Shown one piece after another: positions 1-6,530 of a DNA stretch of 8,785 nt. The stretch comes from an uncultured Eubacterium sp. (GTDB lineage Bacteria > Bacillota > Clostridia > Oscillospirales > Acutalibacteraceae): NCBI GenBank assembly GCA_945979635.1, contig CAMFPZ010000024.1, positions 1 to 8,785 on the forward strand, given 5' to 3'. The first letter of the stretch is position 1. The number at the start of each line of letters is the position of its first letter. A program made the position numbers and the translations under genes. The notes below the pieces were generated by a model. The model saw nothing but the letters and a program-made list of their open reading frames with translations, searched no databases and had not been told where the DNA came from.

Positions 1-11
1 TAAGAGACAGT

Positions 12-17
12 TATAAT
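12..17 (+). promoter_or_regulatory. Possible -10 box upstream of corC
   Basis: A perfect TATAAT hexamer lies 42 bp before the corC ATG. If used by the housekeeping sigma factor, transcription would start near position 24 and leave a leader of about 36 nt. The matching -35 element would lie before the window, so the promoter cannot be confirmed. All three forward frames contain stops within the first 41 bases, so no upstream gene continues far into the window; the TAA at 1-3 might end one. The match is short and the region is AT-rich, so chance is a real alternative. Confidence 0.25.
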
Positions 18-43
18 ACATAGTTGACATATTATAGTTAGTT

Positions 44-49
44 GGAGGA
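44..49 (+). promoter_or_regulatory. Ribosome binding site that sets the corC start
   Basis: GGAGGA is a strong Shine-Dalgarno match, 10 nt before the ATG at 60. An in-frame TTG at 42 overlaps this site and an in-frame TAG stop sits at 39-41. The TTG therefore cannot be a sensible start, and translation should begin at the ATG at 60. Confidence 0.8.
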
Positions 50-59
50 ATTTGCCTTT

Positions 60-881
60 ATGGCTATTGGTGACTTAATACGCTTTTTCAAAAAAGAAAG
101 CTCAACCGAAGAAGAAATAAAACAACTTGTAGATGAGGGCGGAGATGAGCTCGAGGAATCAACCAGAGACATTATTCATAATGTTTTCGAATTTGATGAA
201 ACAACGGCAGGGGATATTATGACCCATCGAACCGATATTGCCGCAGTTGAAATCGACGACGAAATTATTGAAATAGTAAAGCTTGCTATTGAAGAGGGCT
301 TTTCGCGAATTCCTGTTTATAAGGATGATTTAGACGATATTAAGGGCATAGTATATATTAAGGACTTGCTGAAATTCATCGGTCAGGAAATTCCAAAAAA
401 CGAAAAAATTGAGGACTATATTCGCGAACCTCTTTTTGTACCCGAAACTATCCCTTGCGGAAGATTGTTTGAAAAGATGACCGAAACGCATATTCAACTC
501 GCAATAGTAGTTGACGAATACGGCGGGACGGCAGGACTCGTTACTCTTGAGGATATTATCGAGGAGCTTGTCGGAGAAATTGAGGATGAGTATGATGACG
601 AGGAGCAGACCGTAAGAAGAGTTGACGATAATACCTTCATTTTTGACGGCTCGTGCGAAATTGAGGATGCGTGTGAGGCTTTGAATGTTGAACTCCCCGA
701 CGGAGAATACAACACTATTGCCGGATTCATAATCAACCGGCTCGGTACAGTGCCGAATGAGCAAAGCACAGGCGAAAGTGTTGAATACGAAGGTGTTCGT
801 TTTACTGTTTTGGAGGTAACGGACAAAAGAATAGATACTGTAAAGGCAGAGATATATGACAGAAAAAATAATGACAATTGA
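60..881 (+). CDS. corC: CorC/HlyC-family CBS-pair protein (short, cytosolic form)
   Basis: This 273-residue protein resembles E. coli CorC/YbeX, linked to Mg2+/Co2+ homeostasis and more recently to ribosome metabolism. Visible domains in order: a short charged N-terminus; a first CBS motif at about residues 52-105 (GFSRIPVY at 80-87); a second CBS motif at about 117-173 with the hallmark run from VVDEYGGTAG to EELVGEI (150-174); an acidic linker; and a C-terminal CorC_HlyC (transporter-associated) domain at about 185-266. There is no membrane segment and no CNNM/DUF21 domain, so the protein should be soluble and perhaps nucleotide-binding. Length fits the short CorC class (about 290 residues). 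The start is the ATG at 60, behind a GGAGGA site. It overlaps phoH by 26 nt, which suggests coupled translation. Family assignment is secure; whether it acts on ion transport or on ribosomes is not visible. Confidence 0.88.
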   Translation: MAIGDLIRFFKKESSTEEEIKQLVDEGGDELEESTRDIIHNVFEFDETTAGDIMTHRTDIAAVEIDDEIIEIVKLAIEEGFSRIPVYKDDLDDIKGIVYIKDLLKFIGQEIPKNEKIEDYIREPLFVPETIPCGRLFEKMTETHIQLAIVVDEYGGTAGLVTLEDIIEELVGEIEDEYDDEEQTVRRVDDNTFIFDGSCEIEDACEALNVELPDGEYNTIAGFIINRLGTVPNEQSTGESVEYEGVRFTVLEVTDKRIDTVKAEIYDRKNNDN

Positions 882-1827
882 TAATATCGAGCAGGTCGCA
901 TCGTTGTTCGGCTCATTCGATGAAAATATACGGATTATAGAAAACGAATACGGTGTGAGCATTGTTTCAAGAGGCTCTGATTTGAAGATTATCGGAAAAG
1001 AGGAAGGTGTTTCCAATGCCGGCAGAGCAGTGAATTCGATGCTTGGGCTTATCTCAAAGGGTGAGGCACTAACCGACCAAAATGTAAGATATGTTCTTTC
1101 GCTCGTGAATGAGGGCAATGAGGACAAGCTTTCTGCTATGACAGGTGACAGTATTTGCATAACATCAAAGGGCAGACCTATTAAACCGAAAACAATCGGA
1201 CAAAGAAAATATACCCAAGCTATTGAGGAAAATACGATAACCTTCGGTGTTGGTCCTGCCGGAACAGGAAAAACCTATCTTGCGGTTGCTATGGCCGTAA
1301 CGGCATTTCGTTCAAAGCAGGTTAATAGAATTATTCTCACAAGACCTGCTGTTGAGGCAGGAGAGAAGCTCGGGTTTTTGCCCGGCGATTTGCAAAGCAA
1401 GGTTGATCCGTATTTGAGACCTCTGTATGACGCTCTTTTTGATATGCTGGGTGCAGAGAATTTCCAAAACTATCAGGAACGGGGAGCAATCGAGGTTGCT
1501 CCGCTTGCGTATATGAGAGGCAGAACACTTGATGACAGCTTTATTATTCTTGACGAAGCCCAAAATACGACTCCTGAGCAGATGAAAATGTTTCTTACTC
1601 GTCTCGGCTTCAGATCAAAGATGGTTGTGACGGGTGATATAACCCAAATAGATTTGCCGGACGGGAAAAAATCGGGACTCAAAACTGTTTTAAATATCCT
1701 GAAGGATGTTGATGATATAGAGATAATAAAGTTTTCACAGAGGGATGTTGTTCGTCATAGGCTTGTACAGGATATAATTAAGGCATATGAACGCTATGAT
1801 GAGCGTAATTCAAAGGATAGAAAATAA
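856..1827 (+). CDS. phoH: PhoH family P-loop ATPase (YbeZ-like)
   Basis: A 323-residue cytosolic ATPase of the PhoH/YbeZ family, thought to act on RNA with its neighbour YbeY. The N-terminal 80 residues form the small PhoH N-domain (KH-like, with LFGSFDENIRIIE and the GKEEGVSNAGRAV region). The conserved KGRPIKPKTIGQRKY segment follows at about 105-119. Walker A is GPAGTGKT at 133-140 and Walker B is FIILDEAQN at 229-237. The family motifs TRPAVEAGEKLGFLPGD (162-178) and VVTGDITQIDLP (257-268) are intact. Length is normal. The start at 856 lies inside the 3' end of corC and has a modest AAAGG site at 842-846; an ATG at 871 is in frame but has no better site. The protein ends 33 bp before ybeY. 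The cellular substrate of PhoH proteins remains poorly defined. Confidence 0.95.
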   Translation: MTEKIMTIDNIEQVASLFGSFDENIRIIENEYGVSIVSRGSDLKIIGKEEGVSNAGRAVNSMLGLISKGEALTDQNVRYVLSLVNEGNEDKLSAMTGDSICITSKGRPIKPKTIGQRKYTQAIEENTITFGVGPAGTGKTYLAVAMAVTAFRSKQVNRIILTRPAVEAGEKLGFLPGDLQSKVDPYLRPLYDALFDMLGAENFQNYQERGAIEVAPLAYMRGRTLDDSFIILDEAQNTTPEQMKMFLTRLGFRSKMVVTGDITQIDLPDGKKSGLKTVLNILKDVDDIEIIKFSQRDVVRHRLVQDIIKAYERYDERNSKDRK

Positions 1828-1860
1828 TTAGTAACAAACTAGAAACGGAGGAGACGGAAA

Positions 1861-2361
1861 ATGGAAAAGGTCAAGGTGATTATTTCCAACGAACAGAAAA
1901 AGGCGGATGTCCCAAAGGGAATCAGGCTTCTTATTCGTCGTTGCTGTAATGCCGTTTTGCAGGAGGAAAAGTTCGGTTCTAATGCGGAGGTAAGCGTTAC
2001 TTTCGTAGATAACGATGCCATCAGAGAGCTTAATTCACAATATAGAAATATCGACAGGGCGACTGATGTGCTTTCATTTCCGCTAGGCGAAAACGGCGAA
2101 TATGATGTGAATTTAGATACAGGAGCAAAGCTGCTCGGCGATATTGTTATCAGCATTGAAAAGGCGGTTGAACAGGCTGATACATATAATCACTCGCTTC
2201 AAAGGGAAATCGGCTTTTTGACGGTTCATTCTATGCTTCATCTTTTGGGCTACGACCACGAATGCGGTGGGTTGGAGCAGGTTAGGATGAGAAGTAAGGA
2301 GGAAACTGTTTTGACAAAAATCGGATTGAAGCGTGACAATAGCTACTATATGGGAGAATAA
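1861..2361 (+). CDS. ybeY: YbeY endoribonuclease, 16S rRNA maturation factor
   Basis: A 166-residue metal-dependent endoribonuclease involved in 16S rRNA 3'-end maturation and 70S ribosome quality control. The zinc site H-x3-H-x5-H is present as His123, His127 and His133 in the run HSMLHLLGYDHE. Other family signatures are the N-terminal FVDNDAIRELNSQYR segment (48-62), followed by RATDVLSFP (66-74) with the conserved T-D-V-L-S-F core, and LLGDIVIS (91-98) ahead of the catalytic helix. The length matches the family (about 150-170). It has the clearest SD of the block, GGAGGAG at 1847-1853, 7 nt before the ATG. Its stop is 2 nt before the era ATG, so ybeY and era are almost certainly co-translated. 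The dgkA and cdd genes often found between ybeY and era in Firmicutes are absent here. Confidence 0.97.
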   Translation: MEKVKVIISNEQKKADVPKGIRLLIRRCCNAVLQEEKFGSNAEVSVTFVDNDAIRELNSQYRNIDRATDVLSFPLGENGEYDVNLDTGAKLLGDIVISIEKAVEQADTYNHSLQREIGFLTVHSMLHLLGYDHECGGLEQVRMRSKEETVLTKIGLKRDNSYYMGE

Positions 2362-2363
2362 GA

Positions 2364-3251
2364 ATGACAAAAACTGCGTTTATCGCTATTGTGGGTTGCC
2401 CTAATGTGGGAAAATCCTCATTATTGAACAAAATGCTCGGCACAAAAATCGCTATTGTGTCCTCGAAGCCCCAAACTACCAGAACTAAGATTATGGGAGT
2501 GCTTACCGAGGGTGAAACTCAGCTTGTATTCACCGATACACCGGGCTATCATAAGCCCCATAATAAATTGGGAGAAAAGATGAATCAGGCTGTCGGCGAT
2601 TCAATCGGAGGCGTTGATGCCTGCCTCTTTGTTGTTGAGGCAAAGGGAGAGGTTAAGAAGGGTGAATACGAGCTTTTGGAAAAATTCAAGAAGCTCAAGG
2701 TTCCTGTTGTTCTTGCAATCAACAAAATAGATATGCTTTCCGATAAAGAGGAGCTGCTTCAAAGAATAGTCGAATTTGATAGGCTTTTTGATTTCGAGGC
2801 AGTGGTTCCTGTTTGTGCTTCAAGCGGTGAGAATGTCGGCGATATTTTGGATGAGTTAAAGAAGCTTGCCTTCGAAAGTCCTCATTTCTTTCCGGACGAT
2901 ACATTAACCGACCAGCCGGAAAGAGTGCTTGCCGCAGAGATAATAAGAGAAAAGATCCTCCGACTTATGGATAAGGAAATTCCTCATGGCATTGCTGTTT
3001 CAATCGAAAAAATGAGAGAGCGTGAGGACAAGAATTTGCTTGATGTTGAAGCGATAATTTATTGTGAACGCGACAGCCATAAGGGTATGGTTATCGGGAA
3101 GAAGGGTGCTATGCTCAAGAAAATCAGCACCTATGCCCGTCAGGATTTAGAGAGCTTCTTCGGAATAAAAGTAAATCTTCAAACATGGGTAAAGGTAAAA
3201 GAGGATTGGCGAAACCGAGAGGGCTTGATTCATAATTTCGGCTTGGATTAA
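2364..3251 (+). CDS. era: GTPase Era, 30S ribosome assembly factor
   Basis: A 295-residue GTPase that binds the 3' end of 16S rRNA and acts as a checkpoint in small-subunit assembly. G-domain motifs are complete: G1 GCPNVGKS at 11-18, G2 around SSKPQTTR at 33-40 (the switch I Thr pair), G3 DTPG at 58-61, G4 NKID at 120-123 and G5 around CASSGEN at 151-157. The C-terminal KH RNA-binding domain covers roughly 205-285, with GMVIGKKG at 241-248 as the GxxG loop region. The family end signature WVKVKEDWR is also present. Length is typical (about 300). Translation starts 2 nt after the ybeY stop, using GGGAGA at 2352-2357 inside the end of ybeY. No truncation or missing residue is apparent. Confidence 0.98.
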   Translation: MTKTAFIAIVGCPNVGKSSLLNKMLGTKIAIVSSKPQTTRTKIMGVLTEGETQLVFTDTPGYHKPHNKLGEKMNQAVGDSIGGVDACLFVVEAKGEVKKGEYELLEKFKKLKVPVVLAINKIDMLSDKEELLQRIVEFDRLFDFEAVVPVCASSGENVGDILDELKKLAFESPHFFPDDTLTDQPERVLAAEIIREKILRLMDKEIPHGIAVSIEKMREREDKNLLDVEAIIYCERDSHKGMVIGKKGAMLKKISTYARQDLESFFGIKVNLQTWVKVKEDWRNREGLIHNFGLD

Positions 3252-3255
3252 TTTG

Positions 3256-3274
3256 GAACACATTTTAGATGTTC
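3256..3274 (+). other. Weak inverted repeat between era and yqzL
   Basis: GAACA at 3256-3260 and TGTTC at 3270-3274 can pair around a 9-nt loop, with one extra G-T pair outside. This is the largest gap in the cluster (53 bp). The stem is short, AT-rich and lacks a following T-run, so it is unlikely to end transcription. It may be a chance palindrome or a minor RNA-processing structure. Confidence 0.2.
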
Positions 3275-3293
3275 TCATAGGCTAAACTAAAAA

Positions 3294-3300
3294 GGGTGAT
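3294..3300 (+). promoter_or_regulatory. Ribosome binding site of yqzL
   Basis: GGGTGAT, preceded by a run of A residues, matches the downstream half of the consensus AAGGAGGTGAT and ends 4 nt before the ATG at 3305. It supports real translation of the 51-codon ORF that follows, which would otherwise be easy to overlook. Confidence 0.6.
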
Positions 3301-3304
3301 AGCT

Positions 3305-3460
3305 ATGCAGGACGAATTGTGGTCCAAATTTGTCTCAACCGGCTCGGTTGAGGACTATCTGAAATACAGATTCAGTAATACGACTATTGGAGATAAAAAC
3401 AGCGATGCAAACGAAAACGCAAGGACTTGTAATAAGAGAACAGACGGTTGGGGAGAGTGA
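3305..3460 (+). CDS. yqzL: YqzL-like small protein
   Basis: A 51-residue ORF beginning MQDELWSKFVSTGSVEDYL. The pattern of an aromatic early in the chain, then F-x-x-TG-x-x-x-x-Y-L, matches the YqzL family of about 45-50 residues, which in Bacillus and many Clostridia sits exactly between era and recO. Its function is unknown. The conserved part is the first ~22 residues; the polar C-terminal half is read from DNA that also encodes the start of recO, and the two ORFs overlap by 56 nt in different frames. A GGGTGAT site just upstream supports translation. No membrane segment, signal peptide or cysteine pair is visible. Translating it would carry ribosomes across the recO start, so it may help couple recO translation to the genes upstream. 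Confidence 0.75.
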   Translation: MQDELWSKFVSTGSVEDYLKYRFSNTTIGDKNSDANENARTCNKRTDGWGE

Positions 3461-4139
3461 CAGGCTTGTTACTCTCTTGACTGCTGATTACGGACTTGTA
3501 AAGGCTTTTGTCCGTAGGGCAAAGAGCATAAAGAGTCAAAATGTTTCGGCGACCTCGCTGTTTGCATATTCCGAGTTTACTTTGTATCGAAGTCGAGAGG
3601 CTTATGTTGTTGATAACGCGGTTGCAATAGAAGTATTCTTTGATTTGAGGAAGGATATAAATGCACTCTCGTTGGCTCAATACTTTGCACAACTCGTTTA
3701 TTTTCTTGCCTCTGAGGAGCAACCTGCTCCCGAAATGCTTCGGCTTATACTAAACGCTTTTCATCTCCTGTGTAAGGGAACAAAGAGCCATAGGCTTGTA
3801 AAGGCAACTGTCGAGCTTCGCTTGCTCACCTTGGGCGGATATATGCCTAATTTGCTCGCCTGCTATCGTTGTGGTACATACGAAAGTGATATAATGTATT
3901 TTGATGTACAGGAGGGCTGTATATACTGTAAGGATTGCTTCAGAAATAATGCAATAACCGCACCTTTTAGCGTAATAACCGCTATGAGATATATTTGCCT
4001 TGTTGATTTAGGCAAGGTGTTTTCTTTTAATATCGGCGAGGATAATATGGATATTCTTGCTGATATAAGTGAAAAATATTTGCTTTCCAAAATAGACGGA
4101 AGGCTAACTACTTTGGAATTTTATAAAGCGATACTTTGA
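3405..4139 (+). CDS. recO: DNA repair protein RecO
   Basis: A 244-residue recombination mediator that, with RecR and RecF, loads RecA onto SSB-coated single-stranded DNA and anneals complementary strands. The N-terminal OB-fold is recognisable from TQGLVIREQTVGESDRLVTL followed by YGLVKAFVRRAKS. A helical region follows (about 75-150). The zinc-binding module has C153-x2-C156, then C172, C175 and C178 in CIYCKDC; the pair C175/C178 aligns best with the usual second half, and C172 is extra. The ATG at 3405 is preferred over the in-frame TTG at 3387 because RecO proteins normally begin just before the K-T-x-G-(I/L)-V-I motif. A GGAG at 3389-3392 lies 12 nt upstream, a rather long spacing. The 5' end overlaps yqzL by 56 nt. 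The gene ends 2 nt before the mutS2 ATG. Confidence 0.94.
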   Translation: MQTKTQGLVIREQTVGESDRLVTLLTADYGLVKAFVRRAKSIKSQNVSATSLFAYSEFTLYRSREAYVVDNAVAIEVFFDLRKDINALSLAQYFAQLVYFLASEEQPAPEMLRLILNAFHLLCKGTKSHRLVKATVELRLLTLGGYMPNLLACYRCGTYESDIMYFDVQEGCIYCKDCFRNNAITAPFSVITAMRYICLVDLGKVFSFNIGEDNMDILADISEKYLLSKIDGRLTTLEFYKAIL

Positions 4140-4141
4140 TT

Positions 4142-6514
4142 ATGGAAAAGAATTATTTAACACTTGAACTTGATAAGGTCCTTGAAATGCTGAAGGCAGA
4201 AACCTCCTGTGAGGATGCTGCCGAGCTTGCACTCGGAATAAAGCCTTGTACGGATTTCATTATGCTTTGCAATATGCTAAGCCAAACCGAGGATGCCTTT
4301 TCGCTTGTTTCTCGCTTTGGTGCACCATCGTTCAGCGGCTTGTATAATATAAACGGCTCTCTTGCAAGAGCTTCTGCCGGAGGCTCGCTTAATGCAGGCG
4401 AGCTTTTGAAAATCGGCTCGACTCTTCGCAGTATGCGTGTCCTTTACGAATGGCGTGGACATTGCTCCGGCGTCAGGACAAGTCTTGATTTGCTTTTTGA
4501 TAGCATTAGTGCAAATAAGTATCTTGAGGATAGGATTTTCTCCTGTATTATCAGTGAGGACGAAATTGCCGATAAGGCGTCCGAAGCCTTGTATGATATT
4601 CGCAGAAAGATTAAGGCAAAGTCAGCTTCAATAAGAGAAAAGCTGGATACTATGCTCCATTCTTCACATTATTCAAAATATTTGCAGGAGGCTATCGTTA
4701 CACAGCGTGACGGACGATATGTTGTGCCTGTAAAAAATGAGTATAGAGGAAATGTGCAGGGCTTGGTGCACGACACCTCCGCTTCGGGTGCAACCGTGTT
4801 TATTGAGCCGATTTCGGTCGTAGAAGCAAATAATGATATAAAGATGCTTCAGGGCAGGGAACGAGAGGAAATAAACCGAATACTCTTCGAGCTTTCAAGC
4901 GAGACTGCTAATTTCTCCGATGGAATAAGGAACAGCTATCTTGCCGCAGTTGAACTTAATTTGATTTTTGCAAAGGCTCATCTTGCAAATAAGATGAAGG
5001 CAACAAAGCCGATTCTCAATACTGACGGTATTGTTGATATAAAGCAGGCGAGACATCCCTTGATAGATAAAAGCAAGGTCGTTCCTGTTGATATTTCACT
5101 GGGTGAAAGCTACGATACTCTTGTAATTACAGGCCCAAATACAGGCGGTAAAACCGTTTCAATAAAAACTCTGGGACTCTTCACTCTTATGACTATGTGC
5201 GGACTTCTTATTCCCGCACTCGAAAGCAGCAGAATTTCCGTTTTTGACAAAATACTTGTTGACATCGGCGATGAGCAGAGCATTCAGCAGAATCTCTCGA
5301 CCTTTTCCTCGCATATGACGAATGTTGCCGATATCCTTAATAAGGCTGACGAAAGCTCTCTTGTTCTTATTGATGAGCTTGGTGCCGGAACCGATCCCGT
5401 TGAGGGTGCGGCACTCGCTGTTTCGATTATTGAAGCACTTCGCCGAAAGGGTGCAAAAATTGCCGCAACAACCCACTATGCCGAGTTGAAGGCCTATGCA
5501 CTCGATACTCCGGGAGTAATAAACGGCTGTTGCGAATTCAATGTCGAAACTCTTTCTCCGACATATAAGCTTCTTATCGGTGTTCCGGGACGCTCAAACG
5601 CCTTTGCTATTTCTCTTCGAATAGGAATTGACGAAAGCATAATTGACAATGCTAAAAGCATTGTCTCCTCCGATAACCGCGATTTTGAGGCTGTTCTCGA
5701 TAAGCTTGAGCAGACTCGACTTGAACTTGAGGAGGAAAAAAAGCAGGCTCAAAGAGCAACCGAGCAGGCAAGAAAAATGGCGTCGAAGGCACAGTCCGAA
5801 AAGGACAAAATTGAAATCCTAAAGGCAAAGGAGCTTGATAAAGCCAAGAAGGAGGCCGAGAAGCTCATTAATCAAGCCAGAAGGAAATCATCCGAATTTT
5901 TGCTTGAGCTTGATAAGCTGAAGGAGATTAAGTCTCCTGCGAATGCAACCGAGCTTGCCCGAAAAACCAGACGAGCAATAAAGTCTCAAATGGGCGAAAT
6001 GGACGATTTGATTAATCCTCAGGAGATTGCCGATAATTGGGACGAGGAATATAAACTGCCTCGAGCTGTTGTTCCGGGTGATAATGTGATTATTCGCGGA
6101 ATAGGCGAGGGCGAGGTTCTTGAGGTTTCCAATAATAATGTTCTTGTGAAATCGGGTATGTTCAAAACGAGAGTAAAAATGTCCGACCTCGTTTTGCAGG
6201 AAAAGAAAAAGAAAAAGTCAACCGCTCCGCAGAGAAGCTTGTATCGAACAACCTCGCGTGCGGATGCCGATGTAAAAACAGAGCTCGATTTGAGAGGGCA
6301 GACTGCTGATGAGGCACTTAGCAATTTAGGACTTTTTATTGACAAATGCGTCCTTAACGGAATTAATGAAATTCGTATTATTCACGGAAAGGGAATGGGC
6401 GTGTTGAGGTCGGCTGTGACCGAGGAACTCAAGCATCATCCCAATATCCTCGAGTATAGACTCGGAAAATACGGCGAGGGTGAGGACGGAGTAACAATAG
6501 CAAAACTAAAATAA
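4142..6514 (+). CDS. mutS2: MutS2 ATPase with KOW-like and Smr domains
   Basis: A 790-residue MutS2, normal for the family. It lacks the mismatch-reading domain of MutS1. MutS2 has been linked to suppression of recombination and, in Bacillus, to splitting of collided ribosomes. Numbered from the ATG at 4142: core and lever about 1-300; ATPase about 300-510 with Walker A GPNTGGKT (331-338), Walker B and signature LVLIDELGAGTDP (407-419), and TTHYAELK (443-450); the family segment LLIGVPGRSNAF; a Lys/Glu-rich coiled coil about 515-600; a KOW-like barrel about 643-685; a basic EKKKKKS linker (687-693); and a C-terminal Smr domain with LDLRG (715-719) and HGKG (748-751). All key motifs are intact. 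An in-frame TTG at 4136 overlaps the recO stop, but the ATG gives the usual N-terminus. There is no clear SD, so translation probably depends on recO. An A-AAA-AAG heptamer lies at 5737-5743. Confidence 0.96.
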   Translation: MEKNYLTLELDKVLEMLKAETSCEDAAELALGIKPCTDFIMLCNMLSQTEDAFSLVSRFGAPSFSGLYNINGSLARASAGGSLNAGELLKIGSTLRSMRVLYEWRGHCSGVRTSLDLLFDSISANKYLEDRIFSCIISEDEIADKASEALYDIRRKIKAKSASIREKLDTMLHSSHYSKYLQEAIVTQRDGRYVVPVKNEYRGNVQGLVHDTSASGATVFIEPISVVEANNDIKMLQGREREEINRILFELSSETANFSDGIRNSYLAAVELNLIFAKAHLANKMKATKPILNTDGIVDIKQARHPLIDKSKVVPVDISLGESYDTLVITGPNTGGKTVSIKTLGLFTLMTMCGLLIPALESSRISVFDKILVDIGDEQSIQQNLSTFSSHMTNVADILNKADESSLVLIDELGAGTDPVEGAALAVSIIEALRRKGAKIAATTHYAELKAYALDTPGVINGCCEFNVETLSPTYKLLIGVPGRSNAFAISLRIGIDESIIDNAKSIVSSDNRDFEAVLDKLEQTRLELEEEKKQAQRATEQARKMASKAQSEKDKIEILKAKELDKAKKEAEKLINQARRKSSEFLLELDKLKEIKSPANATELARKTRRAIKSQMGEMDDLINPQEIADNWDEEYKLPRAVVPGDNVIIRGIGEGEVLEVSNNNVLVKSGMFKTRVKMSDLVLQEKKKKKSTAPQRSLYRTTSRADADVKTELDLRGQTADEALSNLGLFIDKCVLNGINEIRIIHGKGMGVLRSAVTEELKHHPNILEYRLGKYGEGEDGVTIAKLK
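5737..5743 (+). other. Candidate slippery heptamer inside mutS2
   Basis: A-AAA-AAG sits in the zero frame in exactly the register needed for -1 slippage, right after a GAGGAGG stretch (5729-5735). A 4-bp hairpin (GCTC at 5747-5750 with GAGC at 5754-5757) starts 3 nt downstream. A -1 shift would add 23 codons and stop at 5812-5814, giving a MutS2 without most of its coiled coil, KOW-like region or Smr domain. The SD-like stretch is much closer than the roughly 10 nt seen in E. coli dnaX and the hairpin is weak. Lys/Glu-rich coiled coils also produce such runs by chance. Confidence 0.15.
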
Positions 6515-6521
6515 TTATTAC

Positions 6522-6528
6522 AGGTGAG
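6522..6528 (+). promoter_or_regulatory. Ribosome binding site of the beta-galactosidase gene
   Basis: AGGTGAG matches the downstream half of the SD consensus and ends 2 nt before the ATG at 6531, within the 16-bp gap after mutS2. It supports the chosen start and means the gene need not rely on coupling. No promoter-like element fits in this gap; one could lie inside the end of mutS2. Confidence 0.6.
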
Positions 6529-6530
6529 TT

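Noticed and set aside
24..29. TTGACA resembling a -35 box just before corC
   Set aside because: A -10 box at the usual 16-18 bp spacing would fall at about 46-53, which is the ribosome binding site and has no TATAAT-like sequence.
330..1160. 276-codon open frame on the - strand across corC and phoH
   Set aside because: It lies wholly opposite two well-supported genes with intact domains, has a Ser/Ile/Phe-rich composition typical of antisense shadows, and shows no recognisable motif.
3252..3304. Possible terminator or promoter between era and yqzL
   Set aside because: The only inverted repeat is 5 bp with a 9-nt loop and no T-run, and no paired -35/-10 elements could be recognised.
5922..5938. 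Perfect 6-bp hairpin AGGAGA/TCTCCT with a TTAAG loop in mutS2, hiding an SD-like AAGGAG
   Set aside because: No in-frame start codon follows at SD distance (the nearby ATG at 5943 is out of frame) and there is no T-run, so neither internal initiation nor termination is supported.
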